Shown: piece after piece, positions 1-6,739 of the stretch
Layout of the letters: each line of letters begins with the position of its first letter
Numbering within the stretch: the first letter of the stretch is position 1
Assembly: GCA_023391175.1 (NCBI GenBank)
Contig: JAEWBL010000180.1
Location: forward strand, 1-9,518
Reading direction: 5' to 3'
DNA from: Pseudomonadota bacterium
Lineage (GTDB): Bacteria > Pseudomonadota > Alphaproteobacteria > Rhizobiales > Xanthobacteraceae
Length of the DNA: 9,518 nucleotides
Position numbers and translations under genes: made by a program
The notes under the pieces: generated by a model
What the model was told of the DNA's origin: nothing
Seen by the model: the letters and a program-made list of their open reading frames with translations, nothing else
The model's database searches: none

Positions 1-348
1 GGGCTCCAGAGGGGAATAGAAGGTCTGGTAGGTGAGGGTGAGGCGATAGCGCGGGGCGCCGTCCGGTGCGGTTCCGGGCTGCACGTCGAGGCGTTTCAGG
101 TCGAGCCAGTAGGTGACGGGACGTGGCCGGGGCAGGGAACTTTCGTCGAGCCGCCACCCCGCATCGAGGGTGACGACCGCCTCCAGGGTGAGGGTGTCGC
201 CGATGAGATAGCCGAAAGCGCGCGGCGCATAGAGGTCCACCCCCGCCGCGTGGGCGGGCAGCGCCACGAGCAGCCAGCCCGCGAGCGCGAGGGCCGCAGG
301 CCGCCACGGCCTAGCGGCGGGCAAGGAAGGCGACCAGCGCATCGGCAT
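1..348 (-). CDS. mxaA: MxaA, methanol dehydrogenase maturation protein (N-terminal part, cut by window edge)
   Basis: Open frame that reaches base 1 without a stop, so only the N-terminus (114-116 codons) is visible. Two adjacent in-frame ATGs (348-346 and 342-340, M-P-M-R) are possible starts, and no clear Shine-Dalgarno sequence decides between them. Counted from the second ATG, residues 1-32 form a signal peptide: arginines near 11 and 14, a hydrophobic core LALAGWLLVALP at 18-29, and a likely cleavage after AHA at 30-32. The mature protein begins around GVDLYAPRAFGYLIGD, which resembles the start of MxaA. MxaA is a periplasmic or membrane-associated protein needed, with other accessory proteins, for calcium-loaded active MxaFI; that role is family knowledge. 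The frame overlaps the end of mxaS by 32-38 bp, which suggests translational coupling. The identification rests on the sequence and on its place right after mxaS, as in known mxaFJGIRSA clusters. Confidence 0.82.
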   Translation of the reverse strand, partial: MPMRWSPSLPAARPWRPAALALAGWLLVALPAHAAGVDLYAPRAFGYLIGDTLTLEAVVTLDAGWRLDESSLPRPRPVTYWLDLKRLDVQPGTAPDGAPRYRLTLTYQTFYSPLEP

Positions 349-1180
349 CGAACCGGTCCACGAGGTGGAAGGGCGTGTGTCCGCGAAGGGCGAAGCGCGC
401 CTCAAGAGCTGCGATCCTGGCCTGTGCCGCCGCCTGCCAGCGTGCCCTCAAGCCCGGCCGCATGAACACGAGCCGTCGTGCGCCCGTCTCGGTATCGGCG
501 ACCTCCATCAGGCCCCAGGCCGGTACCTCGCCCTCGGCGCGGCTGTCGCGCACCACCACGGGCACCACGTCGTGTCGCCACAGGCCGTCGAGCAGCCCGT
601 CGAGGTCGGCCTCGGGCATGAGGAAATCCGAGACGAGAAAGACCAGGCAGCGGCGGCGCGGCAGGCGCTCGGCTGCCGCCGCAAGACCCTGTGCGCTCTT
701 TCCCAAGGGTGTCGCGGCGGAGACGGTCGCAGACACCTGCGCGCCGAGCCCGCGGCGCCGCGTGGCGGGAACGAACGCGTCCTCGCGCAGGTCCCCGCCG
801 GCGCCCAGCAGGGTGAATTCATCCCCCGTGGCAGCGGCAGAGGCGGCGAGCGTGGCCGCGAGGTGCGCCACCTGCGCGCCCGTGCCGTCGAAGCCCATGG
901 AGCCGGACAGGTCTGTCAGCACGGCGACGGTGGTGGCGAGGCGTGGTGCGAAGGTACGCACATGCACACCCTCGAACGGGTCGCGGAGCGAGGCGCGCAG
1001 GTCGATGCGGCGTGGATCGGGCCGGGCGACCAGAGGAACGAGGGCACGAAAGGTGCCGTCGCCGCCGTCGCCCTGCCCCGGCTGGGCACCGGGACGCACC
1101 CCGCGCGGCCGCCAGCGCAGCCGATAGGGCAGCACCTTGCCGCCGTGCTCGTCGTCGGTTTCTCCGGTGGGGCGGCTCAT
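311..1180 (-). CDS. mxaS: MxaS, DUF58/VWA-like methanol dehydrogenase accessory protein
   Basis: 289-residue protein of the DUF58 family, whose members usually pair with a MoxR AAA ATPase. A metal-ion-dependent adhesion site (MIDAS-like) motif is visible: D90-L-S92-G-S94-M, with T157 in SAATPLGKS and D185 in FLVSDF as plausible further metal-site residues. The preceding stretch RRIDLRASLRDPFEG (58-72) is typical of the DUF58 N-terminal part. No signal peptide or clear transmembrane segment is seen, so it probably works at the cytoplasmic side. The ATG shares an ATGA overlap with the stop of mxaR and has no good ribosome binding site of its own, which fits coupled translation. MxaS and MxaR together are thought to act as a chaperone-like pair in methanol dehydrogenase activation and metal insertion; the mechanism is family-level inference. 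The start is fixed by the ATGA overlap and the end is a TAG inside the beginning of mxaA. Confidence 0.9.
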   Translation of the reverse strand: MSRPTGETDDEHGGKVLPYRLRWRPRGVRPGAQPGQGDGGDGTFRALVPLVARPDPRRIDLRASLRDPFEGVHVRTFAPRLATTVAVLTDLSGSMGFDGTGAQVAHLAATLAASAAATGDEFTLLGAGGDLREDAFVPATRRRGLGAQVSATVSAATPLGKSAQGLAAAAERLPRRRCLVFLVSDFLMPEADLDGLLDGLWRHDVVPVVVRDSRAEGEVPAWGLMEVADTETGARRLVFMRPGLRARWQAAAQARIAALEARFALRGHTPFHLVDRFDADALVAFLARR

Positions 1181-2208
1181 GGCGCGGGCACCGTGGCGAA
1201 GGCGGCACGGCAGAGGTCGGCGGCGATCTCCTCGCGGCGCATCTCATAGACCGGATCGAAGAAGATGCGATGGGCCATCACCTCCGGGAAGACCGCGCGC
1301 AGGTCTTCCGGCACGATCATGGTTCGGCCTTCCAGCCAGGCGCGGACCCGCGCGGCGCGGATGAGATAGGACATGCCGCGCGGGCTGGCGCCGCCCTGCA
1401 CCAGGCGATCCATGCGCACGCCGGCAAGCGCGATGCCGGCTCTCTCGGGCGTGCGGATCGCCTCCCACAGCGCGACCGTATAGGCGACGATGGCGTCGCT
1501 GGCGGGAATGGCGTTCTGGATCTCGCGGGCGACCTGATGAAGGCTGCGATGGTCGATGACCGCCTCGGGCACCTCCGCGATCAAAAGGTCGGTGTCGTGG
1601 AAGCGCGGGTCGAACACCAGGGCGCGGCGGGCCGCGAAATCCTCGGGCGTCTTCACCTGCACTTCCATGAAGAAGCGATCGCGGGCGGCGGCCGGAAGCT
1701 CGAATGTCTCCTCCCGTTCCACGCGATTGCGGTCGGCGAACACCTGGAGGAAGGGAAAGACGTACTCGCGCCCGAAGGCCGAAACGGTGTGCTCGGCCAT
1801 CAGCCGCAGCAGCATGGCGTGGACCTGCGGCCGCGCGCGGTTGATCTCGTTGAAGAAGAAGACCGCGAGGTCCGGCCCCCGGCGCAGCAGCGGGCCGGGA
1901 TCGATCCGCGGGCGGCCGTCATCGCCGATGCGTGCGTCGTAGACGAGATCCGCCGGCATGAGGTCGATGGTGCCTTCCACCCGCTCGTAGGCGCCGCCGA
2001 TGGCGCGGGCGAGCGCGCGCAGCAGCGTGGTCTTGCCGACACCCACGTCGCCCTCCAGCAGCACGTGGCCGCGGGCGAACACCGCAATGGTCAGGAGCCG
2101 GATGACCCGCTCCTGACCAAGCACGATGCGCCCGACCGCCCGCTCGAAATCGAGGGCCCGGACGCGCCACTGGGCGAGCGCGCCCTCCGTGTCGGCGATG
2201 GCGTGCAT
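1177..2208 (-). CDS. mxaR: MxaR, MoxR-type AAA+ ATPase
   Basis: 343-residue AAA+ ATPase of the MoxR family. Walker A is GDVGVGKTT at residues 53-61. The Walker B region is LAVFFFNEINRA (114-125), with Asn120 just before the catalytic Glu121 where most MoxR proteins have Asp. A sensor-1 region FADRNRVEREETFELP (157-172) with the following DRFF, and a GASPRG sensor-2 motif at 273-278, complete the core. A TTG 42 bp further upstream (2250) would keep the frame open, but the ATG at 2208 is preferred because AAGGGA lies six bases before it and MoxR proteins usually start shortly before the QWR...VLGQE segment. The protein is cytoplasmic. With MxaS it is believed to remodel or load the methanol dehydrogenase system; mox mutants lacking such proteins make inactive enzyme (family knowledge). 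Its stop overlaps the mxaS start (ATGA). It is separated from mxaI by 182 bp containing hairpins. Confidence 0.92.
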   Translation of the reverse strand: MHAIADTEGALAQWRVRALDFERAVGRIVLGQERVIRLLTIAVFARGHVLLEGDVGVGKTTLLRALARAIGGAYERVEGTIDLMPADLVYDARIGDDGRPRIDPGPLLRRGPDLAVFFFNEINRARPQVHAMLLRLMAEHTVSAFGREYVFPFLQVFADRNRVEREETFELPAAARDRFFMEVQVKTPEDFAARRALVFDPRFHDTDLLIAEVPEAVIDHRSLHQVAREIQNAIPASDAIVAYTVALWEAIRTPERAGIALAGVRMDRLVQGGASPRGMSYLIRAARVRAWLEGRTMIVPEDLRAVFPEVMAHRIFFDPVYEMRREEIAADLCRAAFATVPAP

Positions 2209-2247
2209 GGGATGTCCCTTCGGCCCGCGGTGACGGGGCCTGTGCGG

Positions 2248-2310
2248 CAAGAAAGGCGCAGCCGACGGGGGCGGGAAGGGTGATCCCGCTCAGACCCGAG
2301 CGGCTGCGCC
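2248..2310 (-). terminator. Terminator- or attenuator-like nested hairpin between mxaI and mxaR
   Basis: On the minus strand a perfect 10-bp stem GGCGCAGCCG / CGGCTGCGCC (2310-2301 with 2264-2255) encloses a 36-base loop. That loop itself holds a 6-bp stem GCGGGA / TCCCGC (2289-2284 with 2276-2271). The outer stem is followed directly by TTTCTTG (2254-2248) in the direction of transcription. It lies about 80 bp after the mxaI stop and 40 bp before the mxaR start, so it may be a partial terminator or an RNA processing or stability element that lowers mxaR-mxaS-mxaA expression relative to the structural genes. The T-run is weak, so full termination is unlikely. The repeat is seen; the function is inferred. 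Confidence 0.5.
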
Positions 2311-2315
2311 AGTTG

Positions 2316-2373
2316 CCCACCATCCATCGGAGGATTGCCCGGCTTCGCGGAAAGGCTCAGCCTTGCTGGTGGG
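2316..2373 (-). repeat. Inverted repeats downstream of mxaI
   Basis: A 7-bp inverted repeat CCCACCA / TGGTGGG (2316-2322 with 2367-2373) encloses a smaller one, AAGGCT / AGCCTT (2352-2357 with 2359-2364). It follows the mxaI stop at 2391 by less than 20 bp. It could fold at the 3' end of the mxaI message, next to the stronger hairpin at 2248-2310. No T-run follows, so a stabilising or processing structure is more likely than a terminator. The evidence is only the symmetry, and such short repeats can occur by chance in GC-rich DNA. Confidence 0.25.
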
Positions 2374-2390
2374 GGTCGGGAAAGGCGGCG

Positions 2391-2696
2391 TCAGTTGGAC
2401 GGGATCTTGCTCACGTCGTAGACGAACTGGCCGGTCTTCTGGAAATACTCGACGCGCTTCTTGTTGCGCGCTTCCATCTGGGTAATGGATTCGCCCTGCT
2501 TCGCCAGCTCTGCCGGGTTGTGCTTGGGATCGTACTTGCTGCCCGCGACCTTGTCGGGATAGCCGGGCTTGGGTTCCCAGCAATTGCCGGGCGCCTTGCA
2601 ATTGGTGCCGTCATAGGCGGCGGCACCGCCGGCGGCGAGGGCCGTGACCGCGAACGCGGCGGCGGCGAGCACGGACATGCGAACCTTATGCGTCAT
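2391..2696 (-). CDS. mxaI: MxaI, methanol dehydrogenase small (beta) subunit
   Basis: 101-residue precursor of the small subunit of the alpha2-beta2 PQQ methanol dehydrogenase. Residues 1-27 are a signal peptide with a hydrophobic alanine-rich core and a likely cut after GAAA, giving a mature protein that begins YDGTNC, about 74 residues, the usual size. Cys33 and Cys39 form the conserved disulfide of the segment NCKAPGNCWEPKPGYP, and a long lysine- and arginine-rich helix follows (QMEARNKKRVEYF), as in MxaI from other methylotrophs. The subunit wraps around MxaF in the periplasm; its exact role is not settled, but XoxF-type enzymes lack it, so its presence marks a calcium-type system. The ATG is preceded by a strong ribosome binding site, GGGAGGA, seven bases upstream. 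It lies 28 bp after mxaG in the same operon. Confidence 0.97.
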   Translation of the reverse strand: MTHKVRMSVLAAAAFAVTALAAGGAAAYDGTNCKAPGNCWEPKPGYPDKVAGSKYDPKHNPAELAKQGESITQMEARNKKRVEYFQKTGQFVYDVSKIPSN

Positions 2697-2724
2697 CTGG
2701 TGTCCTCCCTTCTTACTTGCCTTC

Positions 2725-3327
2725 TCACTTGCTTCCGGCCGTGGTCGCGGCCGTCGCCTTGCACACCGGGGCCTTGTCGAGCTCCGGCGTCTTGTCTTCC
2801 TTGTCGTCGAAGCGCTTGAAGGCCGCGCGCTGCGCCGGAGTCAGCCACACCGCGTCGTTGGGATCGTCCTTGTAGATGTGGCGCACCCAGGCCATCACCA
2901 GCAGCATTTCGTCCAGGTTAAGCGCCCCGTACATGGGCCCCATCTGCCCCTGCGCGCCGCCGAAGATGGTTTCGAACAGGCCCTGGTCGGTCATGTTCTT
3001 CGGGTAGGTCCAATAGCTGTCGTTGAGCCCGGGGCCGATCTTGCCCTCGCCGTAGTGGCCATGGCAGCCCGAGCACATGGACAGGAACAGATCCTTGCCC
3101 TTGGGCAGGCAGGTGGGGTTTTCCACGTAGATGTTCACCCCGGTGGCCAGGAACTTCTTCACAGCCTCCGTATCGCGGCCCTCGGCTGGCGCATCCGAGA
3201 GATCAAGCGGCTGGCCCGTCACCGTATTGGTGAAGTTGAGCGTGGCCTGCGCGGCAAGGGCGAAGCCGGACACGAAAGCGACGGCGAGGAGGGCCTTGAC
3301 GCCCCGCGACAGAAAACGGCTGTGCAT
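2725..3327 (-). CDS. mxaG: MxaG, cytochrome cL, electron acceptor of methanol dehydrogenase
   Basis: 200-residue periplasmic c-type cytochrome, the specific electron acceptor of MxaFI. A signal peptide (about residues 1-28, core [15 protein letters not shown]) is followed by a segment [17 protein letters not shown] typical of cytochrome cL. The single haem site is C85-S-G-C88-H89 in [21 protein letters not shown]; His89 is the proximal ligand. The distal ligand cannot be fixed by eye: Met129, Met132 and His150 are candidates. The region [10 protein letters not shown]...[17 protein letters not shown] is characteristic of cL and interacts with methanol dehydrogenase in the family. Two extra cysteines, Cys73 and Cys189, could form a disulfide (inference). 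The ATG has GGAAGG four bases upstream. The gene lies 45 bp after mxaJ and 28 bp before mxaI, in the standard FJGI order. Confidence 0.96.
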   Translation of the reverse strand: MHSRFLSRGVKALLAVAFVSGFALAAQATLNFTNTVTGQPLDLSDAPAEGRDTEAVKKFLATGVNIYVENPTCLPKGKDLFLSMCSGCHGHYGEGKIGPGLNDSYWTYPKNMTDQGLFETIFGGAQGQMGPMYGALNLDEMLLVMAWVRHIYKDDPNDAVWLTPAQRAAFKRFDDKEDKTPELDKAPVCKATAATTAGSK

Positions 3328-3372
3328 TGGACCTTCCAGAAATTCCGATGAAATGGCGACCGTCCGGCCGGC

Positions 3373-4332
3373 TCAGGAATTGGGCTTGAGCAGGGGAATG
3401 CCCTCGTCCGCCAGGATCTCGTCGATCTGCGGCCGCGCCTTCACCAGCGCCGCGTCGATCTCGGCGAGAAGGGCGGTGTCGCCAAGCCGCACGGCCACGG
3501 ACTGATCGTAGTGAAGGGGCATCTCGGTGCCGTCGAACTTGGTGACGGAATTGCCGGCAAGGCTCATGCGCAGCGGCACCTGCGAGGACTTCACATAGCG
3601 CGCCACCTCCGGCGCGAAGGCGAAGGCGATGTCGGCCTCGCCATTGGCCACCTCGGAGACGACGCGTTCGCCCGGAACCTGCACATACTGGTTCCGCGGC
3701 GAGCGGAAGTTGACCAGGCTGTAGAGGTAGGCGGCATTGTCCTCATACTTGCCGAGGCGCTTCAGCACCGTCTCGCCGGGCGAGTAAAAGCGGATGACGA
3801 AGCGGTTGAGCGCCTTCACCTGCGGGTCGTTCCAGTCGGCGGCGGTGATGTTGCGCTCGGCCTTGGTCACCAGCACGTAGGACGTGCGGTAGTAGGGCTT
3901 GGAACTGAGCACCCGCGCGTCGCCGGTGTCGACGCCCATCACCACGTCGCAGAGCTTGGCGTCGAGCTGGTCGCGCACCTGATAGATGGCGGGCTTGGAG
4001 GTCCACACGAACACCGCCTTGCGGCCCATGGCCTGCGCCAGAACCCCGGCGATGCGGTTCTCGAAGCCCTTCGCGTCCTTCTGGGAGAAGGGCGCCTCCA
4101 CCTCGGAGGCGCAGACGCGCAGGATCGAGGGATCGGGCGGCGTCGCGGCCTGCGCCGGTGCGGCCGAGCCTTGGTTGGCGGTCTGCGGCGACATCTTGCC
4201 GGATTCCGCCGTCTGCGCGAGGGCTGGCGCGGCGAAGAGGGCCAGCGTGCCGGCGACAAGGGCTCCGGCGACGAGATGGCTGGTGGCGGACGTCGCGGCG
4301 TGGCGCGCAAGTGTGCTCGCGGAACAGGTCAT
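3373..4332 (-). CDS. mxaJ: MxaJ, periplasmic solute-binding-like protein of the methanol dehydrogenase system
   Basis: 319-residue exported protein of the family-3 solute-binding type. Residues 1-40 form a rather long signal peptide ending in PALAQ. An alanine-, glutamine- and proline-rich linker (41-68) follows before the folded part, which starts at SILRVCASEVEAPFSQKDAKGFEN, the usual beginning of the first lobe. The end of lobe one and hinge are suggested by DVVMGVDTGDARVLSSKPYYRTSYVLV (129-155) and the second lobe by GERVVSEVANGEADIAFAFAPE (221-242). Cys74 and Cys128 could pair. MxaJ is found in every mxaFJGI operon. Mutants lack active methanol dehydrogenase and the protein is thought to help assemble MxaFI, but no substrate is known. 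The ATG has GGAGG about eight bases upstream. It is separated from mxaF by 138 bp containing a strong hairpin. Confidence 0.95.
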   Translation of the reverse strand: MTCSASTLARHAATSATSHLVAGALVAGTLALFAAPALAQTAESGKMSPQTANQGSAAPAQAATPPDPSILRVCASEVEAPFSQKDAKGFENRIAGVLAQAMGRKAVFVWTSKPAIYQVRDQLDAKLCDVVMGVDTGDARVLSSKPYYRTSYVLVTKAERNITAADWNDPQVKALNRFVIRFYSPGETVLKRLGKYEDNAAYLYSLVNFRSPRNQYVQVPGERVVSEVANGEADIAFAFAPEVARYVKSSQVPLRMSLAGNSVTKFDGTEMPLHYDQSVAVRLGDTALLAEIDAALVKARPQIDEILADEGIPLLKPNS

Positions 4333-4410
4333 CGGTTCAGCCTCCGTCTGGTTCGCGTCCTTTCGCGGCCGTACGGCGGGCGATGAAGGCGGCGATAGTG
4401 GGCTCGTGGC

Positions 4411-4450
4411 GAAAGAAGAAACCGGCCGCCGCCGGGGGGACGGCGGCCGG
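4411..4450 (-). terminator. Strong intrinsic-terminator-like hairpin after mxaF
   Basis: On the minus strand a perfect 10-bp all-GC stem, CCGGCCGCCG / CGGCGGCCGG (4450-4441 with 4431-4422), has a 9-base loop and is followed immediately by TTTCTTCTTTC (4421-4411). It begins 20 bases after the mxaF stop. This is the form of a Rho-independent terminator, but it sits inside the mxaFJGI operon, so it probably acts as a partial terminator or as a 3' stabiliser of a short mxaF message. Either would give far more MxaF than MxaJ, as seen biochemically in methylotrophs. The structure is seen directly; the role is inferred. Confidence 0.7.
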
Positions 4451-4470
4451 CAAGGGGCGGTTGTCGGAGG

Positions 4471-6357
4471 TCAGCCGCCGGAAGCGTATTCACCCACCTT
4501 CGGGTCGTCGTAGGGGCCCTTGCCGTCCAGCGAGAACACCATCACGCCGCCACCCATCTGGGTGTAATTCTGCAACTGCTTGAACGCGCCCACGGAGCCG
4601 AGGCCGGCGGTGGGATCGTTGAGGTCGAACACCAGGCCCACGCCCGGCCAGCCGCCGACGCCGTAATAGATGGCGACGTACTGCACGCCCTTGTGGGTGT
4701 AGGTCATGGGATGGCCGATGACGCCGGACGGCAGCTTGAACTTCCACAGCAGCTCGCCGGTGTCGCTGTCGCGGGCCTTGATGAAGCCGTCCAGCGTTCC
4801 GTAGAACATCACGCCGCCGGCGGTGGCGAGCGTGCCGCCCCAGGCCGCGAAGCGCTCCATCACTTCCCACTTGTACTTGTTGTTGATGGCGTCGTAGGCC
4901 TTCACCTGGCCGAGACCTTCATAGGTCTGCTTGTTGCCCTTCGGGCCCGGATACATCCACAGCGTGGCGCCGACGAAGAACTGGCCCGCGCGGTAGGGGA
5001 GCATGAAGGGCTCCCAGTCCATGCAGATGTGGTTGATGCCCATGAAGAAGGACTGACGTTCAGGGTCGTAGCTGTCGTGGCCCTGGTTGTGGTAGCCCAT
5101 CGCCGAGGGGCAGATGTCGCGGCCCTTGTGGTCCATGCGCGTCGCGTATTCCGGATCGCGCTGGGGCAGGCCGGTCTTCAGGTCCACCTGCTTCACCCAG
5201 TTCACGGTGTCGTCGATCTTGTCGGCGGACACGAGCGAGCCGTCGGTGCGGTCGAGGGTGTAGACGATGCCGTTGCGGTCCGGATGCGTCAGAAGCTTCC
5301 GCATCTTGCCGGTCTTGTCCTTCTGCTCGGAGAGCATCATGACGTTGACGCCAGCGTAGTCCCACTCGTCGTGCGGGGTCTTCTGGTAGCCGAAGTGCGC
5401 CTCGCCCGTGTCGATGTCGCGGCCCCAGATGGTCATGGTCCACTTGTTGTCGCCGGGACGCATGGTCTCGTTCCACGGCGCGGGGTTGCCGGAGCCGTAG
5501 TAGATCATGTTGGTGGAGGGATCGAAGGCGTACCAGCCCCAGTTGGTGCCGCCGCCGATCTTCCAGGCGTCGCCCTCCCAGGTGCCGGTGCCGAGGCCCT
5601 TCTGGCCATACTGGGGGTTGGCCTTGTTGAAGTCGTCGGCGAGCTTCACCTGCTCGTCCGGGCCGGTGGCATAGGCCCGCCACTTCTGCGCGCCGGTCTT
5701 CACGTCATAGGCGGTGACGTAGCCGCGCACGCCCAGCTCGGCGCCCGAGGAGCCCACCAGCACCGTGTCCTTCACCACATAGGGCGCGATGGTGAGGGTG
5801 GAGCCGACCTTGATGTCGGAATTCTCCAGCTTCCAGAACTCCGCGCCGGTTTCGGCGTTGAGCGCCACGATGTGGCCGTCGAGCTGGGTCTTGAGGATGA
5901 GCGCCGGGGTCTTGCCGTCGCCGGGCCAGTAGGCGAGGCCGCGGTTCACCACGTCGCAGCAGGCGACCGCGCGGGCGGTGGGGTTCTGCTTCGGCTTGTG
6001 CTGCCACAGGATGTGGCCGGGATCGTCCAGGCCCACCGCGAACGTCGTGTTCGGATAGGGCGAGTGGATGTACATCACGTTGTTGACGACGAGCGGGGTG
6101 CCCTCGTGGCCGGACAGCACGCCGGTGGAGAAGGACCAGGCCGGGCGAAGCTGCTTCACGTTCGCCTTGTTGATCTGCTTCTGCGGGCTGTAGTTGTTGG
6201 CGTCGTAATTCTTGCCGGTCATCGGCCAGTTCTCGTCGCTCTTGGCGATTTCGACGAGCTTGTCGTTGGCGAGTGCCTGCGTAGCGACGGCCGCTGATCC
6301 CGCCGCCAGGGCGAGGGTCACGGCACAGAGGGAGACGGAGGAAAACAATCTCGTCAT
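4471..6357 (-). CDS. mxaF: MxaF, PQQ-dependent methanol dehydrogenase large subunit (calcium type)
   Basis: 628-residue precursor of the catalytic subunit that oxidises methanol to formaldehyde in the periplasm. Residues 1-30 are a signal peptide ending QALA, and mature numbering (minus 30) falls exactly on that of the Methylobacterium enzyme. The vicinal disulfide Cys133-Cys134 is mature 103-104. The metal/PQQ-site Glu207 (177), Asn291 (261) and catalytic Asp333 (303) are present, as are Trp273 (243) over the PQQ plane and Arg361 (331). The catalytic Asp lies in DYA at 333-335. Lanthanide-dependent XoxF has Asp in place of that Ala, so this is the Ca-type MxaF, in line with the mxaI partner. 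Repeated tryptophan-docking motifs such as AxxTGxxxW mark the eight-bladed propeller. A GTG at 6384 also opens the frame, but the ATG at 6357 has AAGGA eight bases upstream and gives a normal signal peptide. It is the first gene of the leftward operon. Confidence 0.98.
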   Translation of the reverse strand: MTRLFSSVSLCAVTLALAAGSAAVATQALANDKLVEIAKSDENWPMTGKNYDANNYSPQKQINKANVKQLRPAWSFSTGVLSGHEGTPLVVNNVMYIHSPYPNTTFAVGLDDPGHILWQHKPKQNPTARAVACCDVVNRGLAYWPGDGKTPALILKTQLDGHIVALNAETGAEFWKLENSDIKVGSTLTIAPYVVKDTVLVGSSGAELGVRGYVTAYDVKTGAQKWRAYATGPDEQVKLADDFNKANPQYGQKGLGTGTWEGDAWKIGGGTNWGWYAFDPSTNMIYYGSGNPAPWNETMRPGDNKWTMTIWGRDIDTGEAHFGYQKTPHDEWDYAGVNVMMLSEQKDKTGKMRKLLTHPDRNGIVYTLDRTDGSLVSADKIDDTVNWVKQVDLKTGLPQRDPEYATRMDHKGRDICPSAMGYHNQGHDSYDPERQSFFMGINHICMDWEPFMLPYRAGQFFVGATLWMYPGPKGNKQTYEGLGQVKAYDAINNKYKWEVMERFAAWGGTLATAGGVMFYGTLDGFIKARDSDTGELLWKFKLPSGVIGHPMTYTHKGVQYVAIYYGVGGWPGVGLVFDLNDPTAGLGSVGAFKQLQNYTQMGGGVMVFSLDGKGPYDDPKVGEYASGG

Positions 6358-6590
6358 TTGGCGTTTCCTTGGGTGGTTCCTCACTCGGTTGGACTTGTCC
6401 CTCCCGCACCCGTGCGTTCCCCCGCGGCCTGACGGCGGCGGGAGTGGCGCGGGAGCCGAAGCTTCCCCTCCGCTTCCTCACATGGCGTGGGCCTCGCCCC
6501 GTGGAGGGGACGCAGGAGACCGCACCTTGCGCGCAGCAGAGCTGGTGATGGCCGGGGTGGCGGTCGTCCTCCGATTGCGACCAGAAACCC
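6358..6590 (-). promoter_or_regulatory. Probable long 5' leader of mxaF
   Basis: GC-rich stretch of about 230 bp between the mxaF start and the AT-rich promoter-like block, with no convincing coding frame. It ends in the mxaF ribosome binding site AAGGA (6370-6366). Small hairpins can be drawn on the minus strand, for example GGTCG / CGACC around 6562-6582 and CCCC / GGGG around 6497-6509. If transcription starts in the AT-rich block, this is an untranslated leader of roughly 200 bases; mxaF of Methylobacterium is also known for a long leader. The transcription start is not visible from sequence alone. Confidence 0.4.
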
Positions 6591-6626
6591 GATTTTTTCT
6601 TATTGATTTCTTATGGTTCTTTATCT
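6591..6626 (-). promoter_or_regulatory. AT-rich block with phased ATAAGAAA repeats upstream of mxaF
   Basis: This is one of the two main AT-rich stretches in the intergenic region. On the minus strand it carries ATAAAGAA (6624-6617), ATAAGAAA (6614-6607) and ATAAGAAA (6603-6596), spaced 10 and 11 bp apart, about one helical turn, ending in a six-base A-run. It could be the melting region of the mxaF promoter, a bent DNA element or an activator site. I cannot assign a confident -10/-35 pair. Position and composition are seen; promoter function is inferred. Confidence 0.4.
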
Positions 6627-6632
6627 TGTGTG

Positions 6633-6680
6633 GCTTCAGTTGAAGCGGTATCCGCACTTTTGTCTGCCGATCATTCGGCA
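6633..6680. promoter_or_regulatory. Cluster of three palindromes, candidate operators between mxaF and the mxaZYX-like genes
   Basis: Three perfect inverted repeats lie within 48 bp: GCTTCA-GT-TGAAGC (6633-6646), GCGG-TAT-CCGC (6645-6655, sharing two bases with the first) and TGCCGA-TCAT-TCGGCA (6665-6680). They sit just upstream of the AT-rich block next to mxaF and in the middle of the divergent intergenic region. That is where a dimeric regulator such as the NarL-type protein encoded at the right edge would be expected to bind. The symmetry is direct; the binding protein is inference. Confidence 0.45.
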
Positions 6681-6710
6681 ATTCATCATGGGAACACTTG
6701 GCAAAGGCGG

Positions 6711-6739
6711 TTGCCGGACTTCCATAAGTGTCTGATAAG
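6711..6739 (+). promoter_or_regulatory. Possible sigma-70-like promoter for the rightward regulatory operon
   Basis: TTGCCG (6711-6716), 17 bases, then GATAAG (6734-6739) matches the sigma-70 consensus at 4 of 6 positions in each hexamer, with the best spacing. It points towards the lipoprotein and kinase genes. It also contains two ATAAGT direct repeats (6724-6729 and 6735-6740) 11 bp apart, which might instead be regulator half-sites. The call is weak, since several such matches can be found in any AT-rich stretch. Confidence 0.25.

Noticed and set aside
943..2283. 446-codon open frame on the plus strand, antisense to mxaS and mxaR
   Set aside because: It is a mirror of two well-supported overlapping genes and has no domain or ribosome binding site of note.
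4693..6297. 534-codon open frame on the plus strand, antisense to mxaF
   Set aside because: The translation is rich in Val, His, Gly and Ala with no recognisable domain, as expected opposite a GC-rich gene. The minus-strand frame is unmistakably MxaF with every active-site residue.
6358..6384. GTG at 6384 as an alternative start of mxaF, adding nine residues
   Set aside because: The ATG at 6357 has a Shine-Dalgarno sequence at good distance, and the added residues would put extra charges before an already complete signal peptide.
6478..6681. Small Lys/Arg-rich minus-strand frame upstream of mxaF, starting with TTG
   Set aside because: It has no ribosome binding site and overlaps the AT-rich block and palindromes. 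The basic composition simply reflects AT-rich repeats such as ATAAGAAA.
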